Below, piece by piece: positions 1 through 9,637 of a stretch of 64,000 nucleotides of DNA; position 1 is the stretch's first letter; every line of letters starts with the position of its first letter. Under the pieces are notes generated by a model. That model was not told the origin of the DNA. It saw only the letters and a program-made list of their open reading frames with translations, and searched no databases. The stretch comes from Meishania sp964351985 (GTDB lineage: Bacteria > Bacteroidota > Bacteroidia > Flavobacteriales > Flavobacteriaceae): assembly GCA_964351985.1 (NCBI GenBank), contig CAYGPR010000021.1, positions 1 to 64,000 of the forward strand, given 5' to 3'. The translations under genes and the position numbers were made by a program.

Positions 1-18
1 GGTCGCCGCCTTACTTCG

Positions 19-55
19 GGTCCCCTTCACAGCAACGTGAAGGGGACCTTTTTTT
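19..55 (+). terminator. Rho-independent terminator of an upstream transcript
   Basis: A perfect 12-bp stem (19-30 with 37-48, core GTCCCCTTCAC/GTGAAGGGGAC) with a 6-nt loop is followed by seven Ts. It must end a gene or RNA lying left of the window, because nothing within 1-18 can be identified. It also separates that transcript from the amidohydrolase at 128. Confidence 0.85.
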
Positions 56-127
56 ATGGATAAGCTCAAAGCTTCCGTAGTCTTTAGTGTCTATTCTTTT
101 TTGGTATATTTAGAAAAACAATATGCC

Positions 128-1465
128 ATGTTGAAAAAATTACTTTTTACGATACTTCTCCTAACCACGCTGAGTGCTATTTCTCAAGAAACCAATGTTA
201 AGGCCCTTGTCGGCGGAACCTTGATTGATGGTTTTGGTTCCGACCCTATTAAGAATAGCGTCATAATAATAGAAGGCGAAAAAATCATAGCCGTTGGGAA
301 CATGGACAACACCCCGATTCCTGTAAATGCTGAAGTGATTTCAACTGAAGGAATGAGTGTACTGCCCGGTTTATGGGATATGCATGTGCATACAATGTTA
401 AACGGACATTCCGATTATAAGTATTGGGACAAGACCTATCCTCCGCTACTAAAAGATGTTATTATGCCTTCATCCGCTCACCAACTTTTAATGGCAGGTG
501 TAACAAGTGCCCGTGACTTGGGAGCTCCGTTAGAAGAAAGTATTGCCGTACGAGATGCTATCAATAATGGAAAAATTCCCGGAGCTACACTTTACGTTTC
601 AGGACCTTTTATTCAACATGCACCATATCCTGGCACCGAAGATTTTCGATGGGGAGTCAATGGGGCCGAAGACGGTCGTAAGAAAATCAGAAAATTGGCC
701 AAAGCCGGGGTGGATGTCATCAAACTTATCGATCAAGATAAAATGACCATGGAAGAAGTGAATGCAGTTGTCGATGAAGCCCACAAGAATAATTTGAAAG
801 TCGTGGCCCACAGCCATCGACCTGAAGAAATTCGAAGAGGACTCGCAGCAGGAGCAGATTGTTTTGAACATACCGGTCTATCTTCCGCTCCGAGATATCC
901 TGATGATATTATGGAAATGATAAAAGAGCGTACCGCCGATATGAGTCAAGGTCCATTATTCTGGTGTCCGACTGTAGAAGGACTCTATAATTTCGAGTAT
1001 GCCCGTGATAATGCCGAAAGATTGGATAATGATTCATGGCATAGGGGATTGCCCGATTCTGTGATTACTGATATTCGAAACAGTATCCAACATCCTGATC
1101 GGCTTCCTTATTTTCAGTTAACACCATCTCGAAAACCAACTTTAGAAACTAAAATAAAACAACTTTTGGATGCCGGAGTAGTGTTGATGATCGGCACCGA
1201 TAGCGGTATCCCTATGAAATTCCATAGTCAATCCACTTGGAATGAATTGGACGTTTGGGTCAATGAATTCGGAATCGACCCGATGTATGCCATTCGCGGA
1301 GCAACTTACTGGCCTGCACTATGGATGGGAGTTGCCGACGAAGTAGGTACGATAACGCCTGGAAAGTATGCCGATATTATTGCTGTCGAAGGCGATGTGC
1401 TACGATATATCAGTTTATTGCAAGATGTTGATATGGTCATCAAACATGGCAAACGTTATAAATAA
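128..1465 (+). CDS. Secreted amidohydrolase family protein (tandem copy 1)
   Basis: This is a metal-dependent hydrolase of the imidazolonepropionase/prolidase-like amidohydrolase superfamily, probably acting on a cyclic amide or dipeptide-like substrate; the substrate is not predictable. Visible metal-site residues are HxH at 86/88 (MHVHT), Lys199 (VIKLI, the usual carboxylated lysine), His228 (VAHSH), His248 (FEHTG) and Asp358 (GTDSG). I chose ATG 128 over the upstream in-frame ATG at 56. It gives a clean signal peptide (MLKKLLFTILLLTTLSAISQ) and the same 445-aa length as the downstream paralogue, whereas the longer form overlaps the terminator's T-tract. The paralogue follows after 46 bp, and DUF1080 and blue-copper genes lie downstream on the same strand. 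The family call is firm, the reaction unknown. Confidence 0.9.
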   Translation: MLKKLLFTILLLTTLSAISQETNVKALVGGTLIDGFGSDPIKNSVIIIEGEKIIAVGNMDNTPIPVNAEVISTEGMSVLPGLWDMHVHTMLNGHSDYKYWDKTYPPLLKDVIMPSSAHQLLMAGVTSARDLGAPLEESIAVRDAINNGKIPGATLYVSGPFIQHAPYPGTEDFRWGVNGAEDGRKKIRKLAKAGVDVIKLIDQDKMTMEEVNAVVDEAHKNNLKVVAHSHRPEEIRRGLAAGADCFEHTGLSSAPRYPDDIMEMIKERTADMSQGPLFWCPTVEGLYNFEYARDNAERLDNDSWHRGLPDSVITDIRNSIQHPDRLPYFQLTPSRKPTLETKIKQLLDAGVVLMIGTDSGIPMKFHSQSTWNELDVWVNEFGIDPMYAIRGATYWPALWMGVADEVGTITPGKYADIIAVEGDVLRYISLLQDVDMVIKHGKRYK

Positions 1466-1511
1466 ATTCAATTTTCATTCCTAATAACCTTCAATTTCAA
1501 AATACCAAGTT

Positions 1512-2849
1512 ATGTTTCCTCGAATTTTAATGATTGCATTTTTCTTTTTTACACTACAGTTAGCTTCCCAAGAAGCTTCTATAAAGGCATTGGTCGGCGG
1601 AACGCTTATCGATGGTTTCGGTTCTGACCCGATCAAGAATAGTGTCATAATCATCGAGGATGAAAAAATCATAGCCGTGGGGAATATAGACAATACCTCG
1701 ATTCCCGAGAATGCAGAAATAATTTCAACAGAAGGAATGAGCGTACTTCCAGGTTTATGGGATATGCACGTACATACAAAACTAACGGGCCATTCTGATT
1801 ACAGCTATTGGGATAAAGTGTACGAACCGATTTGGCAGGATGTAATCATGCCGGCTTCGGTGCATCAACTTTTGATGGCGGGCGTAACGAGCGCCAGGGA
1901 TTTGGGTGCCCCTCTTGAAGCGAGTATCGCCGTACGCGATGCCGTGAATAATGGCGAAATTCCCGGTGCTACCTTATATGTCTCTGGTCCTTTTATCCAG
2001 CATAAGCCCTATCCGGGTACAGAAATGTCGCGATGGGGCGTCGATAGTCCTGAAGACGGAAGAAAAAAAGTAAAGAAACTAGCGACTGCGGGAGTCGATG
2101 TTATCAAATTGATCGATCATGATCAAATGACACTTGAAGAAGTAAAAGCGGTGGTCGATGAAGCGCATAATAATAATTTGAAGGTAGTGGCCCACAGTCA
2201 TCGACCCGAAGAGATACGAATCGGGTTGCAAGTCGGTGTGGATTGTTTCGAGCATACTGGACTTTCTTCAGCACCCAGATACCCAGATGATGTAATGGAA
2301 ATGATTAGGGAGCGAACAGCTGATATGAGCCAAGGCCCTTTGTTCTGGTGCCCTACGGTAGAAGTACTCTACAATTTTGAATATAACAGGGACAATATGG
2401 AGTTCGCCGATGATGATTCTTGGCATTTGGGTTTACCCGATACCGTAATTACCGATATTAAAAAAAGTATAAAGCATCCCGATAGACTGCCTTATTTTCA
2501 ATTGATGCCCTCTAGAAGACCAACGCTTAAAACTAAAATCAATCAATTATTGGATGCCGGCGTCGTGCTCATGATAGGCACCGATAGCGGTATCCCCATG
2601 AAATTCCATAGTCAGTCCACTTGGCACGAATTGGACGTTTGGGTCAACGAATTCGGTATAGACCCTATGTACGCCATTCGCGGTGCTACCTACTGGCCGT
2701 CGCTTTGGATGGGCGTGGCCGATGAAGTAGGTACGATCACTCCTGGAAAATATGCCGACATAATCGCGGTCAAGGGCGACGTGCTTCGTTATATTGAATT
2801 GTTACAAGATGTTGATATGGTCATAAAACACGGAAAACGTTACAAATAA
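1512..2849 (+). CDS. Secreted amidohydrolase family protein (tandem copy 2)
   Basis: This 445-aa protein is collinear without gaps with the gene at 128 and identical at most positions. It keeps every metal ligand of the superfamily: MHVHT, VIKLI, VAHSH, FEHTG and GTDSG. The signal peptide (MFPRILMIAFFFFTLQLASQ) has diverged far more than the mature part, and third codon positions differ widely, so the duplication is not very recent or has been maintained by selection. Local differences cluster near residues 95-115 and 165-180, around the active-site mouth, which would fit different substrates (inference). It lies 46 bp after copy 1 and 30 bp before the DUF1080 lipoprotein, probably in one transcript. 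Confidence 0.9.
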   Translation: MFPRILMIAFFFFTLQLASQEASIKALVGGTLIDGFGSDPIKNSVIIIEDEKIIAVGNIDNTSIPENAEIISTEGMSVLPGLWDMHVHTKLTGHSDYSYWDKVYEPIWQDVIMPASVHQLLMAGVTSARDLGAPLEASIAVRDAVNNGEIPGATLYVSGPFIQHKPYPGTEMSRWGVDSPEDGRKKVKKLATAGVDVIKLIDHDQMTLEEVKAVVDEAHNNNLKVVAHSHRPEEIRIGLQVGVDCFEHTGLSSAPRYPDDVMEMIRERTADMSQGPLFWCPTVEVLYNFEYNRDNMEFADDDSWHLGLPDTVITDIKKSIKHPDRLPYFQLMPSRRPTLKTKINQLLDAGVVLMIGTDSGIPMKFHSQSTWHELDVWVNEFGIDPMYAIRGATYWPSLWMGVADEVGTITPGKYADIIAVKGDVLRYIELLQDVDMVIKHGKRYK

Positions 2850-2879
2850 TCAATCCGCTAATTCTTCTAAACCCTTATA

Positions 2880-4781
2880 ATGAGAAACCCTATAATTTTA
2901 GTTTTAACAATCTTTCTTTTTCTATTTATAGCCTGTTCCGAGAAAGAAAAGAAGGAAATCGGAGCTACCGAAAAAAAGAAGGAAATCGTCTCGTACCTGC
3001 CTTTTTCGAATATCGAACTCAATGATATGTCAGGATTTAAAGAGGTATCCGAAAATTGGAAATTAGCCGGAGGAGCCTACTTAGACCGTTCAAAAGACCA
3101 AGCTCTGGAAACCCAGGATGGAACGGGGGTTCTGATAAATATTCCTGATGCGAAGCATAAAGGGAATTTGTTTACCACATTTGAACACGGCGATATGGAA
3201 CTGGAGGTTGATGTGATAATGCCCAAAAATTCCAATTCAGGACTTTATTTTCAGGGAAGATATGAAGTTCAGCTTTTCGATAGTTGGGGCAAAGATAGCG
3301 TTGGGCAAGGAGATATGGGTGGAATCTACCAACGATGGGACGATAGCAGAGGCGAGGGAAAAGAAGGTTTCGACGGATATTCCCCAAAAATCAATGCGGC
3401 AAAGGCTCCGGGACTATGGCAACAATTTAAAATCATTTTTCATGCGCCCAAATTCGATAGTTCGGGAAATAAGACAAAAAACGCAAGTTTTGAGGAAGTA
3501 TGGCTCAATGGCGTACTCATTCATGAAAATGTTGAACTGACCGGCCCGACCCGCGCCGCCACTTTTGAGGATGAAAAACCAAAAGGACCTTTAATGATTC
3601 AAGGAGACCACGGCCCTGTTGCCTTGAAAAACCTTAAGTACAAACTATACGCTGATAAACGGGTTTCCTTTGCCAATACGAAAATGAAGGAATTTGAGAA
3701 TGCGGAAGTGCTCTTACCAAATATGGATAGTCTTACCGCCATTCGCGAAATCGATACCGATTCCATTTCAGCGGCCATGGCGACAGGCGAGCGGCCACAG
3801 AAAATTTTGAGCTATACCGGTCTGTTGAAAATTCCTGAATCGGGGGATTATCTTTTCGATTATAAAGTAAACGAAGCGGGCGGTCTTTTTATCATAGATA
3901 ACGATACCGTTGTGAATTTGAACGGTGATTATAATCTGGATTCCTTGGGCTTTGGAAAAAAGACCTTGAAGGCGGGCGACGTTCCCTTTCAATTGATTTA
4001 CAACAAACACCGTCCGTGGCGTCAGGGTTTTATGTTATCGGTCGAAGGTCCGGGTATTCAAAAGCATGCCCTTCACGCCCCAAGTTCGATAGATTTGAGT
4101 GTAGGTAAGCCAGTTGAAGACATGATGGTCGAAGTGTCTGATGAAGTAGTGTTGCATCGCAGTTTTTTAATGCATGATGGTGTAAAACGAACCCATTGCA
4201 TTTCTGTGGGCACTCCTGAAGACATACATTATGCGTACGATTTGGCCACAGGTGCTCTTTTACAAGCCTGGAACGGCGATTTCATCGATGCTACCAAAAT
4301 GTGGCTTTCTAGAGGGGAAAAGCAATTGGGCGAACCGGCAGGTTTTACAGTATCTTTTCACGGGTCTCCAGAATTTGCGTCGTTGCCAAAAGATAATGCC
4401 GCATGGCCCAATACCATAATGGCTTTAGAAGATTTTACCCCAATGGGCTATGAAATTGATTCCGACGGACTTCCGGTTTTTTCTTTTCAGCAGGAGAATG
4501 TTAGTATTACGAACAAAATGGTTCCGTCAAAAGACCAGCGTTCCTTGAAGCGTGTTTTTGAAAGTGAGGGAAGCACGTCGATATGGCACAAAGTGGCCGA
4601 AGGAGAATCCATAGAAAAATTATCCGATGGCGGTTATATCATAAATGAGGAGAGTTTTTTCGTTGAATTTGATGCAAATTCCGCCTTGAAGCCTTCAATA
4701 CGTACTACTAATGGAAAAGATGAATTGCTGGTCGAGATTCCCAGTGGAGCACAAAAATTGGAATATACTATTACTTGGTAA
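2880..4781 (+). CDS. DUF1080 / PA14-like domain lipoprotein
   Basis: This 633-aa predicted lipoprotein has a lipobox ending LFIAC with Cys19. Residues ~40-260 form a DUF1080 (3-keto-disaccharide hydrolase family) lectin-like fold, with the typical NSGLYFQGRYEVQLFDS strand and a trailing MIQGDHGPVALKNLKYK strand. Residues ~280-400 resemble a PA14 domain (GLLKIPESGDYLF, then LIYNKHRPWRQGFML). The last ~230 residues match no domain I recognise. Characterised relatives cleave 3-keto-glycosides; applying that here is inference. The next gene begins 2 nt after the stop, so the two are almost certainly co-expressed and may form a surface or periplasmic pair. Confidence 0.85.
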   Translation: MRNPIILVLTIFLFLFIACSEKEKKEIGATEKKKEIVSYLPFSNIELNDMSGFKEVSENWKLAGGAYLDRSKDQALETQDGTGVLINIPDAKHKGNLFTTFEHGDMELEVDVIMPKNSNSGLYFQGRYEVQLFDSWGKDSVGQGDMGGIYQRWDDSRGEGKEGFDGYSPKINAAKAPGLWQQFKIIFHAPKFDSSGNKTKNASFEEVWLNGVLIHENVELTGPTRAATFEDEKPKGPLMIQGDHGPVALKNLKYKLYADKRVSFANTKMKEFENAEVLLPNMDSLTAIREIDTDSISAAMATGERPQKILSYTGLLKIPESGDYLFDYKVNEAGGLFIIDNDTVVNLNGDYNLDSLGFGKKTLKAGDVPFQLIYNKHRPWRQGFMLSVEGPGIQKHALHAPSSIDLSVGKPVEDMMVEVSDEVVLHRSFLMHDGVKRTHCISVGTPEDIHYAYDLATGALLQAWNGDFIDATKMWLSRGEKQLGEPAGFTVSFHGSPEFASLPKDNAAWPNTIMALEDFTPMGYEIDSDGLPVFSFQQENVSITNKMVPSKDQRSLKRVFESEGSTSIWHKVAEGESIEKLSDGGYIINEESFFVEFDANSALKPSIRTTNGKDELLVEIPSGAQKLEYTITW

Positions 4782-4783
4782 AA

Positions 4784-6760
4784 ATGAAAATGATGCATAC
4801 ATACTTAAATAAATCGGTTTTATTGATCGCCCTATTTTCCTTGACATTTTTAGGAGCATTTGCCCAGTCTTCTGATATGGCCAAAAAAGAAGCTGCCTAT
4901 TACAAGATTGTCGATGTACCGATACCCGAAGATGTACTTCTTGAAGTAGGAGGGCTAGCTTTGACTGATTCGGATCAGCTAGGGGTCTCTACAAGAAGGG
5001 GCGAGGTTTGGTTGATTGATAAGCCCTATTCCAAGAACCCCGTTTATAATAGATATGCTCACGGGCTACATGAACCGCTCGGACTCGCTTTTAGAAACAA
5101 TGGTTTTTACCTCTCCCAAAGGGGGGAATTGACTCGATTGGAGGACAAGAACAACGATGGAAAGGCTGACGTTTACAAAACGATATATTCCTGGCCACTT
5201 TCAGGAAACTATCATGATTATTCATACGGTCCCAAATTTTTGGAAAATGGGGATATGCTGGTCACGTTGAACCTTTCTTGGATCGGTCATGGCGCAAGTC
5301 TTTCGAAGTGGCGTGGATGGCTTTTACAGATTACCCCAGATGGAAAGATGACGCCTATCGCGACGGGATTACGTTCGCCTTCCGGTTTTGAACTCAACGC
5401 TGAAGGAGACGTTTTTTATACCGAAAACCAAGGCGATTGGGTCGGTTCAGGTAGGATGACCCATTTGGAAAAAGGCGATTTTGCAGGAAACCCTGAAGGA
5501 TTGGTTTGGACCGGCGAACCGAATTCTCCCTTAAAATTGAAAATGGAGGATATTGAAAAGGAATCTGGCTTGAGCTTGTATGAGTATTCCAAAAAAATAC
5601 CCGAACTAAAAGCGCCGGCAATTTGGTTTCCGCATACGATTTTGGGTATTTCGACTTCCGATTTGATCTATGATACTTCCGGCGGTAAATTCGGTCCGTT
5701 TGAAGGGCAACTCTTTGTGGGCGATCAAGGGCATAGTAAGATCATGCGGGTTTTTATGGAAAAAGTGAACGGGGTATACCAAGGCGCCGCATTTCCTTTT
5801 GTCGAAGGGTTTTCCTCAGGAATTTTACGAATGATCTGGGGTAGTGATAACAGCATGTTCGTCGGTATGACCAGCCGAGGATGGGCCTCCACGGGCAAGG
5901 CGGATTATGGATTGCAACGTTTGGTATGGACGGGAAAAACTCCCTTTGAGATAAAGACCATGAAGGCCTTGGCCGATGGTTTTGAGCTCAAATTTACCAA
6001 ACCGATAAATACATCTATTGCAGAAAACCCGGCTACCTATCAAATCACAAGTTTCAACTATAAATACCATTACAATTATGGGAGCCCTATCGTAGACCAA
6101 CAAAAGGGATTGGTTCAAAAAGCGGAAGTTTCCGAAGATGGGCTTTCCGTGAAATTGACCGTAGATGGTATGCGGTTAGGTTTTATCCATCAGTTAAAAA
6201 TTCCTGAGATGCAATCGGAAGGAGGAGAGAAGTTGTTGCACGATGTGGGTTATTATACCTTAAACGAGGTTCCTGGAGGCACTTTAAAATCTCCCCCTAC
6301 AGAAAATATGTCCGCCTCAAAGGGGATTGAACAAGAAAAACGGGTCAACGAAATGCCCTTGACTTGGTCGAACGGTTTCGACCAACAAGTCGTCATTGGG
6401 ACAAAACCGGGACTGAAATACGATATCGAGGAATTGGAGCTCGAAGCGGGAAAAAAAATAGAGCTGACTTTTAACAACAATGATGACATGCTTCATAATA
6501 TGGTCATCACGAAAAAGGGTACGGAATCAGTGGACAAAGTGGCTGATATGGCCCTAAAATTAGGATTGGACGGTGCCGACCTGAACTATGTGCCCGAATC
6601 CGATTTGGTCATGGTACATACGGGTATTTTGGAACCGGGCACTTCCGAAAAGATTTATTTTCAAGTACCGAACAATCCTGGCGACTATTGGATTGTTTGC
6701 ACGTTTCCGGGCCATGCGGCTTCCATGCGTATCAAATTGACCGTCAAAGCTAACTCTTGA
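4784..6760 (+). CDS. Secreted beta-propeller protein with C-terminal blue-copper (cupredoxin) domain
   Basis: This 658-aa exported protein (signal peptide ending GAFAQ) carries a sorbosone-dehydrogenase/DUF7133-like propeller over residues ~40-400, with repeated GDMLVTLNLS- and GQLFVGDQGHSKIMR-type blades and a calcium-loop-like DKNNDGKADVY. The last ~110 residues are an azurin/plastocyanin-type cupredoxin. Its type 1 copper ligands are visible: His in DDMLHNMV, then Cys, His and Met in VCTFPGHAASM. It may therefore oxidise or bind a sugar and pass electrons through copper (inference). A TTG at 4775 would overlap the previous stop. ATG 4784 is preferred, with further ATGs at 4790 and 4793. 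Confidence 0.85.
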   Translation: MKMMHTYLNKSVLLIALFSLTFLGAFAQSSDMAKKEAAYYKIVDVPIPEDVLLEVGGLALTDSDQLGVSTRRGEVWLIDKPYSKNPVYNRYAHGLHEPLGLAFRNNGFYLSQRGELTRLEDKNNDGKADVYKTIYSWPLSGNYHDYSYGPKFLENGDMLVTLNLSWIGHGASLSKWRGWLLQITPDGKMTPIATGLRSPSGFELNAEGDVFYTENQGDWVGSGRMTHLEKGDFAGNPEGLVWTGEPNSPLKLKMEDIEKESGLSLYEYSKKIPELKAPAIWFPHTILGISTSDLIYDTSGGKFGPFEGQLFVGDQGHSKIMRVFMEKVNGVYQGAAFPFVEGFSSGILRMIWGSDNSMFVGMTSRGWASTGKADYGLQRLVWTGKTPFEIKTMKALADGFELKFTKPINTSIAENPATYQITSFNYKYHYNYGSPIVDQQKGLVQKAEVSEDGLSVKLTVDGMRLGFIHQLKIPEMQSEGGEKLLHDVGYYTLNEVPGGTLKSPPTENMSASKGIEQEKRVNEMPLTWSNGFDQQVVIGTKPGLKYDIEELELEAGKKIELTFNNNDDMLHNMVITKKGTESVDKVADMALKLGLDGADLNYVPESDLVMVHTGILEPGTSEKIYFQVPNNPGDYWIVCTFPGHAASMRIKLTVKANS

Positions 6761-6777
6761 GCTCTATCTTCTACTAA

Positions 6778-7410
6778 ATGTCAGAGTCCTCGAAGTATCA
6801 TCATGAAGAAAGGTTAAATACCATTTCCCACGGGTTGGGTGCGATTTTGGCATTGATAGGTCTTTTTTTGATGCTATCGAAGAACAATGGCAAAACTGCT
6901 TTTGCCACCTTTGCGATTGTTCTTTATAATGTTACGCTAATCACGATGCTTGTGGTTTCGGCCGGGTATCATTTGGTAAATGACCCTAGATTGAAACAAA
7001 GATTGCGTATTCTAGATCATATCAACATTTATTATCTAATCGCGGGCACGTATACGCCGGTCGCTTTGATTACTTTGGTCGATGGCAATGGATGGCCCTT
7101 GTTTTTTGTGGTTTGGGGAATCGCCGCCTTCGGTACGCTATTTAAAATATTCTATACCGGCAAGCTCGAATTTTTATCGTTGCTGCTTTACTTGCTAATG
7201 GGATGGTTGATCGTCATCGATTTTAGCTCCTTGATGGAACTTACTTCGACCTTGGGCATTCGCCTTTTGATGTTGGGCGGTTCTTTTTACACGCTGGGAA
7301 TCTTATTTTATGCGTTAGAAAAAATTCCCTATAACCATTTTATATGGCATCTTTTTGTGTTGGGTGGGGCAGCGAGCCATTGGTTTTTTATTTATTTGGA
7401 TGTAATATAA
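6778..7410 (+). CDS. Hemolysin III / PAQR family membrane protein
   Basis: This 210-aa protein has about seven membrane segments and starts with the family signature EERLNTISHGLGAILALIG. Conserved polar residues of the family (SAGYHLV, LDHINIYYLIAGTYTPVAL, HLFVLGGAASHWFFI) provide the His/Asp/Ser metal-site set. Bacterial members (YqfA/TrhA type) are implicated in membrane energetics rather than proven hemolysis. It lies 17 bp after the blue-copper gene and may be read through from it. It converges with the DUF4268 gene, leaving only 8 bp between stops. Confidence 0.92.
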   Translation: MSESSKYHHEERLNTISHGLGAILALIGLFLMLSKNNGKTAFATFAIVLYNVTLITMLVVSAGYHLVNDPRLKQRLRILDHINIYYLIAGTYTPVALITLVDGNGWPLFFVVWGIAAFGTLFKIFYTGKLEFLSLLLYLLMGWLIVIDFSSLMELTSTLGIRLLMLGGSFYTLGILFYALEKIPYNHFIWHLFVLGGAASHWFFIYLDVI

Positions 7411-7418
7411 TGGCGTTT

Positions 7419-7847
7419 TCAAACATCCAGAACATCTCTAAAATCAACAAAGAAGCGTTCTAGGTTGGTCATATTCTCATTTAAGAAGGACATGGCTTCT
7501 TGCCAAGTATTCTTATTGTGGATGGACAGCCCTTTGCGATGTACAAATATTCTTGATATTTCTTTTCGATTTTCTAGAACGAGCGAGTCTTCAAATTGTG
7601 CTTTTGGTAGATAATCCTCATGAAGTATTGTTTTTAAGGACATGATGGTTCCACAAAGTTGCATTCTTCGTTCTAAATCCGGGGTTTCTATATCCAAGGA
7701 GACCATCGCCTTTTTTAGGTCGAAATGAAATTTCAAGGATAATCCTTTGATTTTGGTATCATATAAAATCCACTTCCTGGGGAAAGACTTTCCGAAGGAA
7801 ATCCAAAATTCTTGGCGTAGTTTTTTTGACTCCTCTTTGCTGAACAT
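7419..7847 (-). CDS. DUF4268 family protein
   Basis: This 142-aa cytoplasmic protein matches the DUF4268 pattern: FWISFGKSFPRKWILYDTKI at the start, then a mixed alpha/beta body rich in charged residues and ending LERFFVDFRDVLDV. DUF4268 is seen alone, as here, or fused to nuclease-like modules. The function is unknown, and no catalytic motif of a nuclease is visible. No operon partner is evident; an Ig-like lipoprotein gene ends 104 bp upstream on the same strand. Confidence 0.8.
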   Translation of the reverse strand: MFSKEESKKLRQEFWISFGKSFPRKWILYDTKIKGLSLKFHFDLKKAMVSLDIETPDLERRMQLCGTIMSLKTILHEDYLPKAQFEDSLVLENRKEISRIFVHRKGLSIHNKNTWQEAMSFLNENMTNLERFFVDFRDVLDV

Positions 7848-7951
7848 TTCCCGGAACTGTGAATTAACTAATTTGCAATGGTAGCTTTAATTTTTTTTGG
7901 ATAATCACAATATTGTAGAGATAGTTACAACATCGTTTTTAGTATAAGTTT

Positions 7952-9637
7952 TTAATCGACTAAAAAACTGGAACCTTTAAAATAATAACCTTCGAGAGAA
8001 TCTCCACGTTTGTATTTTGATTCCATAACGGGACTCACATTATAGAAGTATTCATTGTTCTTGATTACTTTGTCTAAATAATCATCATATGAAGGTAGAC
8101 CTTCATACCTTTTAAGTTCTGTTTGCCAAATGAACAAATCGTTGTTTTCATAAAACGAATAGAACCCCCATGATTTTAACTCATCTGGTATTTCTGGTAG
8201 AACTACTTTGTCGGTAGTCTGACTATTGAAAACTAGATTCCATCCGTAGCTAACATTAAGACCATTGATAGTTACCGGGGCCTCGGTACCTAAATAAACT
8301 TTTCCAACGCTATGACCCGTTCCTGTCTTATCAAGGTCAATTTCACGGCCATTTTGCGTATAGTCTATAGTCCAATTTAAATCTTGAAATGTACTCGAAG
8401 GTTCTCCGTTTCCGGCCATAAAATAATCTTTCATGGTAAATTCATATCTAGTTTTGTAGATGTTCGTGTTGAAAAAATATGGGGCACCTTGAGAAGGTAA
8501 AAAACCATAGGAAGAGTTGCTTATATAATGAAAAATATTATTCTCAAATTCATTGTCACTAAAATATCCTAGAATAGTCATTGAAGAAACATAATCTCCA
8601 CTACCCAAGGAAGTCTGATAGAATCGCTGTTCTATACCGTCTTGGGTCAAGAGGCTTTGTTCTAACGTAAAGTTATCCGGTAGGTCCCAATCTAAAATCG
8701 CATAGCTATATTCGTTCAAAGTTTCGTTCTTTAACGAGAAATAGATTTTATCAGTACTTAGATTGCTGGGAGTACTTGTTCTTCTATCCATATGAAATTC
8801 TTGCTGCTGAAAGTCGATGCCCCCGCTGTAACCTAACCCATAGGCATTTGAATTAAAAATATCATCGGGATCAAAACCAGATATAGGAAATGAACTTGGA
8901 CTTATCGCACCGGATTCAAATCTGGGAAATGTTTTCAAATTTAGAACCGGCAATGATGAGGGTTTTAGATTTTGCAACGTCGTTAATACGGTACTGTTTC
9001 CATAAGTTCCGGTAAAGTACTCTCCAAATGTCAGCGAGAATTCGTCATCGTCATCAAACTTCTCCGATGTTCTCAAAATAATTTGCCCCGTATCTTGAAA
9101 TACTCTTTTGACATCCAACAATTTTCCATCGACCGCTGAAGCGAATACATATATTCGGGCCTTTTGGGGGTCGAAGAAATCGGAAGGGAAATTAATTGTA
9201 ATTAGCGGTGTGCCGGTTTCTATGATCATTTCTTGCTCTACTGTAGCCTCATTGCCGTTCGTATCAGTGGCTACAATCTTAAGAATGGCATTTTCATCTA
9301 AAATATTCTTTCCACTAGCGCTCGAATAACCGGATAGGTCAATGATTATTTCATAAGGTGCAATGGTATCTTCCCCCACTTTTGTCGTATTTATAAAAGC
9401 TTCGACCTTCTGTATACCGGCTGCATCTTTGGCATCTATATTTACTTCTATTTGCCCCCCAACAATAATAGGCTGGTCCGTTGAGCTTTGACCGATACCG
9501 GCAATTGAAAACTCGATTGTCGGGGCAATGGTATCGTCGTTAGAAGTCGGTTCTTTGTTCGGATCGGTATCTTTTGAACAAGCGTTCAAAAAAAGAAGGG
9601 CGCCAATAATTACAGAATATAAGAATGATTTATTCAT
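7952..9637 (-). CDS. Lipoprotein with Ig-like domain, function unknown
   Basis: This 561-aa lipoprotein has a lipobox LFLNAC with Cys20, followed by an acidic Asn/Asp/Thr-rich linker. Residues ~40-150 form a bacterial Ig-like fold, with phrases such as IEVNIDAKDAAGIQKVEAFI and IVATDTNGNEATVEQ. The remaining ~400 residues are rich in aromatic and Asp/Ser residues and probably all-beta; I do not recognise them. It could be a surface substrate-binding or adhesive protein (inference). It appears monocistronic, with a 372-bp non-coding stretch upstream. Confidence 0.8.
   Translation of the reverse strand: MNKSFLYSVIIGALLFLNACSKDTDPNKEPTSNDDTIAPTIEFSIAGIGQSSTDQPIIVGGQIEVNIDAKDAAGIQKVEAFINTTKVGEDTIAPYEIIIDLSGYSSASGKNILDENAILKIVATDTNGNEATVEQEMIIETGTPLITINFPSDFFDPQKARIYVFASAVDGKLLDVKRVFQDTGQIILRTSEKFDDDDEFSLTFGEYFTGTYGNSTVLTTLQNLKPSSLPVLNLKTFPRFESGAISPSSFPISGFDPDDIFNSNAYGLGYSGGIDFQQQEFHMDRRTSTPSNLSTDKIYFSLKNETLNEYSYAILDWDLPDNFTLEQSLLTQDGIEQRFYQTSLGSGDYVSSMTILGYFSDNEFENNIFHYISNSSYGFLPSQGAPYFFNTNIYKTRYEFTMKDYFMAGNGEPSSTFQDLNWTIDYTQNGREIDLDKTGTGHSVGKVYLGTEAPVTINGLNVSYGWNLVFNSQTTDKVVLPEIPDELKSWGFYSFYENNDLFIWQTELKRYEGLPSYDDYLDKVIKNNEYFYNVSPVMESKYKRGDSLEGYYFKGSSFLVD

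Noticed and set aside
56..127. 24-codon N-terminal extension of the first amidohydrolase
   Set aside because: It begins right at the terminator T-tract, precedes an evident signal peptide, and has no counterpart in the tandem copy.
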